A stretch of DNA of 64,000 nt. Source: Salinibacterium sp. NK8237. Its GTDB lineage: Bacteria; Actinomycetota; Actinomycetes; Actinomycetales; Microbacteriaceae. The notes under the pieces were generated by a model, which was not told where the DNA came from, made no database searches, and saw only the letters and a program-made list of their open reading frames with translations. The position numbers were made by a program, and so were the translations under genes. Where the stretch lies: the NCBI RefSeq assembly GCF_015864955.1, contig NZ_JADYWE010000002.1, forward strand, positions 314,326 to 378,325, written 5' to 3'. Positions within the stretch are counted from its first letter, which is position 1, and every line of letters starts with the position of its first letter. Below, piece after piece: positions 16,815 through 24,596 of this stretch.

Positions 16815-18835
16815 GGCGTAGCTGCGTCACCCTCCTCTGCCACCGGCAGGGCTGCGGGTTCTTCGACCACAGGTTCAGCTACAGCGGGCTCGGGGGTGAC
16901 ATCCGCTGCCGGAGCCGGGTCAGGTTCCGCGATCGGCTCGACTTCTGGAGCAGTCGTCGTCGGCTCAACCGCCGGAGGTGGAGTCTCTTTCGCCGGCTCG
17001 GCTGGCGGTTCCTCTGCGGATTCCGCTGGTGCCTCTTCGGTGCCCACGGTCTCGGCCTCGATTGCAGATTCCGGCTCTGTGAGAGCTGCCGCGGCCGCTG
17101 GTTCTTCAGCCGGGGCAGCCGCAGTGTTATCCGAGATCGCGTAGTCATCGGTAACCAGCTCGCCATTCGAGAAAATGTTCAACCCAAAACTGATTCCGGT
17201 GTAGCCGGCGGGAATCGCTGGGGTCGTCCACTCTGCCAGCGTCCAACTCGACTCTCCCGCGAACCACGGGCTCGATGTCCAGTACTGCCACGATCCCGAG
17301 GCGGTTCTGAGATAGACCGCAAACTGAGTCACCACGGTTGAGGTGTACCAGCTTTCGAGTGAATAGGTGTGTCCCTCGGTCGCTCCCGGAGCACACGACC
17401 CCAGATCGAAGGTGGGCAAGAGTTTTGCATCTCCGGAGACATATCCGGTCATGGTGATCTTGCTCGCCACTGCCCCGGAGTGGCCAGGGCTCACGGTAGA
17501 GAACACGGCAGTATTCGTTCCGTAGGGTGCCTGGAACCAGCACTCGGGGGAACCATGTGAACCCGGATTCTCAAGCCCCGGGTTCGTCACGCCGCCGCCG
17601 CTGGAACCGACCGGGCCGTCAACGAGAGGTCGCACCGGACCCCCAACGGCATCGCCCACTGGCATGGTCACAGTGTTCATGGTGGTGGAGCGTGCTGCTA
17701 GCCACGTCGCAAATTCAGAGAATAGTGATTCTGAAACGGCGAGCTCACCGCACGACGTTGTGCACACATTGTGGAAGGTAAATTGGAGCCAGCCGCCGGT
17801 GCTTTCTGCGTTGGTCACCGCATCCTTGAAGTCCTGCAGGGTCCACGTGTTGTCGACCTGATCGAGTGCGCGTGTGTAATAGGGATTGCTCGGCTGCGGT
17901 GATTCCGCATAATCGCAGCTCGAGCATCCGAAGCGCGACTTGATATCACCGAGCATGCGGGCGGTGGTGTACCCGCATTCTTCCACTACCGTTTCGACAG
18001 AAGCGTTGGTCTCGGCGAAAGGATACGCAAAGCTGCGGATGTCGAAGCCCCAGTTCGAGAGAGTGACACGGTCGTTGCAGACCTGCCGTTTCACCTCGTC
18101 GTTGGGCAGCGCCGTCAAGTCAGCATGTGTCACCGAGTGACCACCGATCTCCTGGCCGGCCGAGGCTAGCGCGGAAAGATCAGCCTGCGTGAAGTGTCCA
18201 TTTGCGCCGACATAGCCAGACGGAACGTAGAACGTGCCGCGGATTCCAAGGCTGTTCATAATGTTTACCGCTGCCATTTGGTCGGAATTTGCGTCATCGA
18301 AAGTGAGGCTCACGATGGTGTACGGGCGCGGTGTTGGGTCGGGTGTCGGATCCGGATCCGGTGTCGGGTCTGGATCTGGCGTCGGGTCGGGTGTTGGGTC
18401 CGGGACGGGGGCCGGCGTCGGGCCTGGGGTCGGATCCGGAACGGGGTCTGGTGTTGGGTCGGGTACCGGTGTCGGGTCGGGAGCCGGATCCAGCGCCGGT
18501 GCGGGAACCGGTGCCGGTGCAGGGACCACCGGTGCAGGAATCGGCGTCGACACTGGTGTCGGTTTCGGCTTGCGCGCAGTCACCGTTGTTGTGGGCACAT
18601 CAGGGCTCTGATTGGCTGCGGGTGTCTGGGGTTCACTCGCGGGCGGCTGGTTCGTTGTGGCCGCGTCAGAGGTTTCGGCTGGTTTTTCAACGATGGGCAG
18701 CGTCGACTCTGAGACGGTGGTGTCCGTGAGGGATCCGTCGGCGGTAATCGCGGTGAAGGGGTTGCCTTGAGTTGTCGCGACAACGATGGCCAGCGCGGCC
18801 ACCATTACTCCGACGGGCAGAATGTGACGTTTCAT
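16811..18835 (-). CDS. Secreted polysaccharide deacetylase (NodB domain) with Pro-Asp-Thr linker
   Basis: 674 residues. Signal segment 5-25, Thr/Pro-rich 50-100, PDPTP-type repeat linker about 112-170, NodB domain about 172-390, a beta-sandwich carbohydrate-binding-like region about 415-570, and an Ala/Glu/Pro tail. NodB motifs: TFDD at 178-181 (metal Asp), HSVTH at 233-237 (two metal His), AYPF at 270-273, and His355 in FTFHNVC. Expected to remove N-acetyl groups from a GlcNAc-containing polymer outside the cell. It lies 16 bp after glmS, in the same operon as nucleotide-sugar genes, which makes a home-made polysaccharide the likely substrate. Confidence 0.88.
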   Translation of the reverse strand: MKRHILPVGVMVAALAIVVATTQGNPFTAITADGSLTDTTVSESTLPIVEKPAETSDAATTNQPPASEPQTPAANQSPDVPTTTVTARKPKPTPVSTPIPAPVVPAPAPVPAPALDPAPDPTPVPDPTPDPVPDPTPGPTPAPVPDPTPDPTPDPDPTPDPDPTPDPTPRPYTIVSLTFDDANSDQMAAVNIMNSLGIRGTFYVPSGYVGANGHFTQADLSALASAGQEIGGHSVTHADLTALPNDEVKRQVCNDRVTLSNWGFDIRSFAYPFAETNASVETVVEECGYTTARMLGDIKSRFGCSSCDYAESPQPSNPYYTRALDQVDNTWTLQDFKDAVTNAESTGGWLQFTFHNVCTTSCGELAVSESLFSEFATWLAARSTTMNTVTMPVGDAVGGPVRPLVDGPVGSSGGGVTNPGLENPGSHGSPECWFQAPYGTNTAVFSTVSPGHSGAVASKITMTGYVSGDAKLLPTFDLGSCAPGATEGHTYSLESWYTSTVVTQFAVYLRTASGSWQYWTSSPWFAGESSWTLAEWTTPAIPAGYTGISFGLNIFSNGELVTDDYAISDNTAAAPAEEPAAAAALTEPESAIEAETVGTEEAPAESAEEPPAEPAKETPPPAVEPTTTAPEVEPIAEPDPAPAADVTPEPAVAEPVVEEPAALPVAEEGDAATP
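18326..18502. repeat. In-frame repeat coding Pro-Asp-Pro-Thr linker
   Basis: Degenerate 6- to 18-bp tandem repeats (GGGTCGGGTGTCGGATCC-like units on the plus strand) encode the PDPTPDP linker of the deacetylase. Such GC-rich repeats can change copy number, which would alter linker length without breaking the frame when whole codons are gained or lost. Confidence 0.75.
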
Positions 18836-18851
18836 GATTTCGGGATTCTCT

Positions 18852-20663
18852 CTAGTCGACTGTTACTGATTTGGCGAGGTTGCGGGGTTTGTCTACGTCT
18901 CGACCCAGGGCAAGCGCGAGTTCTCGGGCGAGCACTTGCATCGGAATCACTGACTCCAGCGGCCCCCACTGGTCCATTCCGCCGGCCAGTGGGCGATCCA
19001 TGCTCCGGCCAAGAGCAGGAATAGTGCTTCCCGACGTTCCGATTCGAATGACTCGACCGCCGCGAGCCTCAACTTCGGCAATATTTCCGCGGAGGCGGCG
19101 GTCGTCGTTATCGACGACGATGACGGGAGTGCCGCTCTCGACGAGCGCGAGCGGCCCATGTTTGAGTTCGCCAGCGGGGTAGGCCTCAGCCCAGCGGTAG
19201 GTGAGTTCTTTGAGCTTCAGTGCGCCCTCTTCTGCGTAGGCGACGCCGGGTCCGCGACCAAGAAAAAGGAACCCACTTGGATCGATAAGTTCGTGTGCAA
19301 TCGGCGGAATAACATCTTTTGAGATGGCAAGCGCCTGCGCGAGCATGTCGGGCAGATGACGAAGGTCGTCGGCGTATTCGCGCGCCCGAGATCGTTCAAG
19401 CCTGTGCTGCGCAACGAGACCTGACAACGCTACGCACACTCCGGTTACTACCTGCGCGGTGAATGTCTTGGTGGCCGCAACCCCGATTTCCGTGCCGGCA
19501 CGGCAGGTCACGACAGAATCGGATCGTCGGGCAAGCGACGAATGTGGGTTGTTGGTGACGGCGAGCATCGAGGCATCGAAGCCTTGAATGTGGTCGACGG
19601 CCCGCATGATGTCGGCCGTCTCGCCCGATTGGCTGAACACCATAACGAGAGTTCCCTGTTCAATGACCGCGCTGACGGCTTCGCTAGCCACCAGAGCTTG
19701 GTGGGGCATCTCGCCGAGACGTCCAAAGGTCCGTGCCACAACGGATGCAGCATTCAGCGAAGTTCCACATCCGACGACCGCGACCCTGTCGACCCAACCA
19801 AGTCCGAGATTTCGCCACAACGATCCAGTGGGAATCCCCGCCACAAGTTCGTCAAGAATGCGTGCGGCAACTTCTGGCTGCTCGTCGATTTCTCGATGCA
19901 TGAAGTCGGGATGGTCGTCGAGTTGTTCATGCTGGAGGGAACGCTCTGCACTCCACAGCCGTGGTGGAGCGACCGCGTGGCCGCCCCTCATCCATACCGG
20001 CTCGGTAGCAAGTTCCACAATGTCCCCGTCCTCCAGGGGCTGGAACTGGTCGACCCATTCGTTGATTGCCGACACATCGCTTGCCAGAAATGCGCCGTGC
20101 GATGACGTGCCCACCAGCAGGGGCGAGCCGTGGGCTGTGCCAACAGTGCGTCCTTCGCCGGCATCCATCGCGACGATGGCCCACGAGCCTGACAGCCGCG
20201 GAAGGATTGCCCTCATTGCCGACAGCAGGTCGTGGCCGGCATCCATCGCGTCTTCGAGTAGGTGAGAGATCACCTCCGAATCGACGGCGGAAGCGAATTC
20301 GTGCCCGGCAGCGGAAAGCTCGTGTCTCAGCGCATCCGCGTTATCGATAATGCCGTTGTGGACAATCGAGATTCGTCCGGTGCAATCTTGATGAGGGTGC
20401 GCGTTCGACGGTGTCACGGCACCATGGGTTGCCCAGCGTGTGTGGCCGAGCCCCATGGAACCAAGAGGCTGTCCTGCCCACTCTTCGACCATCGTTTCGA
20501 GATCGTCGACTCTATTCACCGATCTGATGACGGCCGTCGCCCCGATGTCAGTGAGCACCGCGACGCCGATGGAGTCATAGCCGCGGTACTCAAGCAGCCG
20601 CAAGCCTCGCACGAGGAATGGCGCGGCGGGAGCCTCGGTGAGGCACGCGATAATGCCACACAT
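18852..20663 (-). CDS. glmS: Glutamine-fructose-6-phosphate aminotransferase (isomerising)
   Basis: Makes glucosamine 6-phosphate from fructose 6-phosphate and glutamine, the first step to UDP-GlcNAc. 603 residues, typical length. The start at 20663 gives MCGIIACL, so the nucleophile cysteine is exposed after Met removal. The frame is open upstream but that overlaps the epimerase. Glutaminase domain (GLGHTRWATHG, HNGIIDNADAL), two SIS domains (CGTSLNAASVVAR, SQSGETADI) and the end PRNLAKSVTVD are all present. It starts within the epimerase stop (TAATG). Being in a polysaccharide operon, it may be a second, pathway-specific copy; whether another glmS exists cannot be seen here. Confidence 0.94.
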   Translation of the reverse strand: MCGIIACLTEAPAAPFLVRGLRLLEYRGYDSIGVAVLTDIGATAVIRSVNRVDDLETMVEEWAGQPLGSMGLGHTRWATHGAVTPSNAHPHQDCTGRISIVHNGIIDNADALRHELSAAGHEFASAVDSEVISHLLEDAMDAGHDLLSAMRAILPRLSGSWAIVAMDAGEGRTVGTAHGSPLLVGTSSHGAFLASDVSAINEWVDQFQPLEDGDIVELATEPVWMRGGHAVAPPRLWSAERSLQHEQLDDHPDFMHREIDEQPEVAARILDELVAGIPTGSLWRNLGLGWVDRVAVVGCGTSLNAASVVARTFGRLGEMPHQALVASEAVSAVIEQGTLVMVFSQSGETADIMRAVDHIQGFDASMLAVTNNPHSSLARRSDSVVTCRAGTEIGVAATKTFTAQVVTGVCVALSGLVAQHRLERSRAREYADDLRHLPDMLAQALAISKDVIPPIAHELIDPSGFLFLGRGPGVAYAEEGALKLKELTYRWAEAYPAGELKHGPLALVESGTPVIVVDNDDRRLRGNIAEVEARGGRVIRIGTSGSTIPALGRSMDRPLAGGMDQWGPLESVIPMQVLARELALALGRDVDKPRNLAKSVTVD

Positions 20664-21694
20664 TAGAGGCTGGGGACAGGGGCGCGAGCGCCAAGGTGGT
20701 CCATCACACTGAGGATGATTTCGTCGATGCTGGTCAGCGGTTCGAATCCGATCAACGATCCCGCGAGGGAGTTGTTCGGCACGCGTCGTTCCATGTCCTC
20801 GAAGCCAGCGGGATACGCTTCGCAATACGGAACGAGCTGCACTTCGCTTGTGCTCCCGGTGAGCTCGATGATGCGGTGTGCGAGATCCAGTATAGAAATC
20901 TCGTGGCCGCCGCCGAGGTTCACCGCAAGCCCGACGGTTCCCGGGTGCTCTTGAATCCTCGCGATCGCCGGTGCAATATCCCGCACCGAGGAGAAGCACC
21001 GTGTCTGCGTGCCGCTACCGAACACCGTGAGGGGCTCGCCACGCAGCGCTTGGCCAACGAGTTGAGGCACCACCATCCCGTATCGGCCGGTTTGACGCGG
21101 GCCGACGGTATTGAATAGCCGCACGATGGCTACTCTCAACCCAAACTCGGTCACATAGCCATTAGCAAAAGCTTCATCGATGCTCTTCGCGGCAGCATAG
21201 GTCCATCGCGACATACTGGATGAACCAAGAATGCGGTCGGCGTCTTCGCTCAGGCTGTCTGACGTGTTCTTGCCGTAGACCTCACTCGTCGATGTCACCA
21301 GCAACGCCACGTCATGCGCCAGGCACGCGTCGAGTACGTTCTCTGTGCCATGGATGTTTGTGCGCAGCCCCGCGAGGGGTTCATCGACAATGAGCCGAAC
21401 ACCTACCGCTGCAGCGAGGTGAAATACGCGGTCTGCTCCCGCGATTACCGCATCGAGAGCCGGCTTGTCGAGGATTGAGCCTTCGACGATGGTGAGGGAC
21501 CCTGTCGAGTCTGATTCGCTCAGGAGCAGGGCATCGTCGAGGTTGGCGCGACTACCCGTCGACATATCGTCGAACGCGATTACGTCATCACCCTCAGCTA
21601 AGAGGTGCTCGATCAGGTGACTGCCGATGAAACCAGCACCGCCGGTCACTGTCGTGCGGGTGCGGGTGCGGGTAAGGCTGCGTGTACTGCTCAT
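20663..21694 (-). CDS. NAD-dependent nucleotide-sugar epimerase/dehydratase
   Basis: 343 residues, extended short-chain dehydrogenase fold. TGGAGFIGSH near residue 17 binds NAD; the catalytic pair is Tyr166-xxx-Lys170 (WTYAAAKSID). STSEVYG and RLFNTVGPRQ are typical of UDP-glucuronate decarboxylases and UDP-GlcNAc/glucose 4-epimerases, and the WTYAAAKSIDEAF form is closest to UDP-xylose synthase. The exact product is uncertain. The N-terminus has an odd run (TRTRTRTT) coded by a GTGCGG hexamer repeat. It overlaps both neighbours by 1 bp (TAATG), giving strict translational coupling to the dehydrogenase upstream and glmS downstream. Confidence 0.85.
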   Translation of the reverse strand: MSSTRSLTRTRTRTTVTGGAGFIGSHLIEHLLAEGDDVIAFDDMSTGSRANLDDALLLSESDSTGSLTIVEGSILDKPALDAVIAGADRVFHLAAAVGVRLIVDEPLAGLRTNIHGTENVLDACLAHDVALLVTSTSEVYGKNTSDSLSEDADRILGSSSMSRWTYAAAKSIDEAFANGYVTEFGLRVAIVRLFNTVGPRQTGRYGMVVPQLVGQALRGEPLTVFGSGTQTRCFSSVRDIAPAIARIQEHPGTVGLAVNLGGGHEISILDLAHRIIELTGSTSEVQLVPYCEAYPAGFEDMERRVPNNSLAGSLIGFEPLTSIDEIILSVMDHLGARAPVPSL

Positions 21695-23067
21695 TAGAGA
21701 ACTGCCCTTCTAGTGATGGTGGATTCGCGATAGGTAGTGTCGAGCACGGCCGCGTTGTCGCCGATCCAAGAGAGGTCGACCCAATCGTGCTTGGTGTGGA
21801 TGATGACGAGTTCTGCGTCGAACGACCCGGGGTCGTTGTGTGCGTTGAGCCAATCGCCGCCTGGCATCCGAATGGCGGGGATAAGGTCGTCGACGTAGCT
21901 GACAGTTGCACCCCGATCTCTGAGGCCAGCCAAGATTTCGATTGCGGGTGACTCGCGAAGATCGGCCACGTTCGGCTTGTATGCCACACCGACAACGAGC
22001 ACTCGGGCGCCGACCATGCCGCGACCGGCGTCAGAGAGAACGTCCCGAGCGCGGTCAACGACTCGGCTTGGCCTCGCGGCTATCTCCGTCATCGCCTGAC
22101 GGATCATGGGCGCTTCCACATGCTTGGTTTTTAGCTGCCATAGCAGGTAGTGCGGATCGCACGGAATGCAATGACCGCCCACTCCGGGCCCGGGCATGAA
22201 CCTCATGAATCCGTACGGTTTCGTGGATGCCGCATCAATAACTTCGATGATCGGAAGATCAAGAGCACGGCAGATGTCAGCAAACTCGTTTGCGAGTGCG
22301 ATGTTCACGGCACGAAAAGTGTTCTCAAGCAGTTTGGTCATTTCGGCTGCGGCTAGCGAGTGAACGACGTGCACGCTGCTGGCGTAGCGCCGCAGCAGAG
22401 CTTCAGCCCGGCGCTCGCATTCTGGGGTGGATGCTCCAACAACACGAGGAACGTCGTCATGGTTGACGGATGCGTTGCCAGGGTCGATGCGCTCAGGGCT
22501 GAACGCGACGTAGAGGTCTCGGCCCGCCTCGAAACCGCGGGCGAGCAGCGGAGCGATGATGAGGTCTTGCGTGCATCCGACATAGGTCGTCGAGGTGAGA
22601 ACGATGAGTTGTCCGGTGGTGGCGTGGTCAACTACCGTGGCGCACGCCGAGCGCAGAATGGCGAGATCCGGTACGAGATGTTCATCGACTGGAGTCGGAA
22701 CGCACACGATCACGGCGGCAGCTCGCGCCAGCAACGATTGGTCGGAGGTGAGAACGAAGCCGGGGTCATCGAGAGCGCGAATGAGCCGCTGCTGGTCGTC
22801 ATCCAACACGTCGGCTGAGCGCTCAGCGATCGTTGCAATCCTCTGGGGTGAGTTGTCGAGCGCGAGCACCCTGTTGCCGGAGTGGTGGAACGCGAGCGCC
22901 GTGGGGAGCCCGACATATCCGAGCCCGACGATTGCAACGTCGTAATCGAACTCAGTGTCGATCGACAGGGGAGGGGTGCCGATTGCGGCGCTCGGAAGTG
23001 CGGAGCTGAAGGCGGGGTGTAGTGGGGTGGTGACTCGCGGCGCGCGTGTCACTTCGGTAGTCGTCAC
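21694..23067 (-). CDS. UDP-sugar 6-dehydrogenase (WbpA/WecC type)
   Basis: 457 residues, three-part UDP-glucose/GDP-mannose dehydrogenase family. NAD motif VGLGYVGLP at 47-55, catalytic cysteine Cys300 in GPGVGGHCIPCDPHY, and the UDP-binding end GVAYKPNVADLRESPA. The GGHCIPCDPHYL form is that of the WbpA/WecC group, which oxidises UDP-GlcNAc or UDP-ManNAc to uronic acids, rather than UDP-glucose dehydrogenase proper; this is inference from motif. The GTG start has CAGGAG 7 bp upstream. First gene of the minus-strand operon, divergent from the GT2 gene. Confidence 0.88.
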   Translation of the reverse strand: MTTTEVTRAPRVTTPLHPAFSSALPSAAIGTPPLSIDTEFDYDVAIVGLGYVGLPTALAFHHSGNRVLALDNSPQRIATIAERSADVLDDDQQRLIRALDDPGFVLTSDQSLLARAAAVIVCVPTPVDEHLVPDLAILRSACATVVDHATTGQLIVLTSTTYVGCTQDLIIAPLLARGFEAGRDLYVAFSPERIDPGNASVNHDDVPRVVGASTPECERRAEALLRRYASSVHVVHSLAAAEMTKLLENTFRAVNIALANEFADICRALDLPIIEVIDAASTKPYGFMRFMPGPGVGGHCIPCDPHYLLWQLKTKHVEAPMIRQAMTEIAARPSRVVDRARDVLSDAGRGMVGARVLVVGVAYKPNVADLRESPAIEILAGLRDRGATVSYVDDLIPAIRMPGGDWLNAHNDPGSFDAELVIIHTKHDWVDLSWIGDNAAVLDTTYRESTITRRAVL

Positions 23068-23315
23068 GAATAGCTCCTGAGGGGGATGAGGGGCGGCAAC
23101 TGTGTGCGCTCTGCCGGACCGTTCGGGGGATCGAGAACTCCACTGTGTTGCCGAGCATCGTGGCCGGTCAAGGTGTCACGCGCTCAACTGCGGTTGGACA
23201 TGTGGCTGTCTGCGGAGCTTGCGGTTTTCCGCATGTTCGATGTGGTTCGCCTGCGGGAATCCTCCACGTTGCGGCACGATTCGGCGTTAACGTGGGAGCG
23301 GAGGAGCAACTTGAG
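23068..23315. promoter_or_regulatory. Divergent control region of the polysaccharide locus
   Basis: 248 bp between the UDP-sugar dehydrogenase (minus) and GT2 (plus). It must hold promoters for both. An open frame continues upstream of GT2 to 23145, but the product is Cys/Gly-rich and unlike a GT2 leader, and GGAGGAG lies right before ATG 23316, so the segment is read as untranslated leader. I recognise no known riboswitch. Confidence 0.5.
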
Positions 23316-24596
23316 ATGATCACCTTTATCGTCGCTGTTCTGCTGATTGTTGGCGTGAACACCCTCGTCTGGACCACGGCTGGTCTCGCGCGCGTTGCGA
23401 CGTCATGGTTGCACCGTTGGCGGCCGCGGCCGCGAGGTTCCCTCCCCACCCGCGACGATGTCGCCGTCATCATTGCGGCCCATAACGAAGAACTTGTGAT
23501 TGGCACCACGATCAGTTCGGCGGCATCCCTGATTCCCGCGTCGCACATTTTTGTTGTCTCTGACGGTTCGACAGACTCGACCTGTGACATTGCGATGGAT
23601 GCGGGAGCGACTGTGCTCGACCTTCGACCCAATCGTGGAAAAGCCGGCGCCCTGTCGATGCTCATTCGGGAATTTGATCTGGCATCGCAGTTCGAGGTCG
23701 TCATGGTGCTGGACGCCGATACCCAGCTTGCGCCAGATTATTTCGACACTGGTTTGCCCTTGTTCAGCGACGACAATGTTGTTGCGGTGGCGGGAATGGC
23801 GACGAGCCTGCCGGAGGTTGCCGATACCTCGTTGATAGGTCGAATCTTGGTCGCCTACCGCGAAAGGGTCTATGTGACCATGCAGTACTTACACAAATTC
23901 GGTCAGGCGGCGCGAGGCGCGAACGTGGTCTCGATCGTGCCGGGGTTCGCCAGTATGTATCGCAGCCGCATCCTGTCTGAGATTGATATCGACGCCCCCG
24001 GCTTGACGATCGAGGACTACAACATGACCTTCGAAGTGCACGCCAAAAAGTTGGGGCGAATCGCGTTTCACCCGACCGCAGCGATAGCGCTCACTCAAGA
24101 CCCCGCGACAATGAACGACTACACAAAACAGGTGAGCCGGTGGAATCTTGGTCTCTGGCAAACAGTTCGCCGGCACGGCATCCATCGCGGAAATTTCTGG
24201 GCAGCTCTCTACTTTTTTGTCACGGAACTCGTGCTGTCGAGCGTCATGATGTTGTTGCTCGTGCCCTTGGCGGTGTCGCTGCTCGCCCTCACCGTTATCG
24301 ATGCACTGGATGGCGAGCAACCCACTTTTGCGTCAGCGGTTGTCCTGCTCATTCCTCCGCTCGCGCTCCTGTGCGGAGTGCTCATTCCGGACTACCTCAT
24401 GACGATTTTCGCCGCCGTCGTCTCTCGAAAACCGTGGATGCTTGTGCTGGGTTTCGCTTTCATCGCCCTACGGATCGTTGATGCTTTCTTATGCCTTCGA
24501 GCGCTGAGAAGGGCGTGGGGTCATGCCACCTCAGGCTCGTGGGCGAGTCCAAGTCGCCGGGCGGTGACTACCGAGGTCGCCGCGGTCAGGACATAA
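23316..24596 (+). CDS. Membrane glycosyltransferase family 2, processive type
   Basis: 426 residues. One membrane helix at 3-20, GT2 domain about 48-280, and two or three helices at about 295-410. Motifs: AHNEE, DGSTDST, DADT (Asp133, Asp135), TIEDYNM (Glu233-Asp234) and QVSRW at 272-276, the Q-x-x-R-W set of processive synthases such as PgaC (poly-GlcNAc), hyaluronan and chitin synthases. Expected to polymerise and export a sugar chain using UDP-sugars from the divergent operon. Its last 11 bp overlap the end of the converging LuxR-type gene. Confidence 0.88.
   Translation: MITFIVAVLLIVGVNTLVWTTAGLARVATSWLHRWRPRPRGSLPTRDDVAVIIAAHNEELVIGTTISSAASLIPASHIFVVSDGSTDSTCDIAMDAGATVLDLRPNRGKAGALSMLIREFDLASQFEVVMVLDADTQLAPDYFDTGLPLFSDDNVVAVAGMATSLPEVADTSLIGRILVAYRERVYVTMQYLHKFGQAARGANVVSIVPGFASMYRSRILSEIDIDAPGLTIEDYNMTFEVHAKKLGRIAFHPTAAIALTQDPATMNDYTKQVSRWNLGLWQTVRRHGIHRGNFWAALYFFVTELVLSSVMMLLLVPLAVSLLALTVIDALDGEQPTFASAVVLLIPPLALLCGVLIPDYLMTIFAAVVSRKPWMLVLGFAFIALRIVDAFLCLRALRRAWGHATSGSWASPSRRAVTTEVAAVRT

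Noticed and set aside
18326-18502. CRISPR-like or other mobile repeat array
   Set aside because: Repeats are short, degenerate, without spacers and in frame with the deacetylase gene.
20664-20999. N-terminal extension of glmS (frame open to 20999)
   Set aside because: GlmS needs Cys directly after Met; MCGIIACL at 20663 is the true start, and the extension overlaps the epimerase gene.
23145-23315. N-terminal extension of the GT2 protein
   Set aside because: The product is unlike a GT2 leader and a good GGAGGAG ribosome site sits before ATG 23316, after which a normal membrane helix begins.
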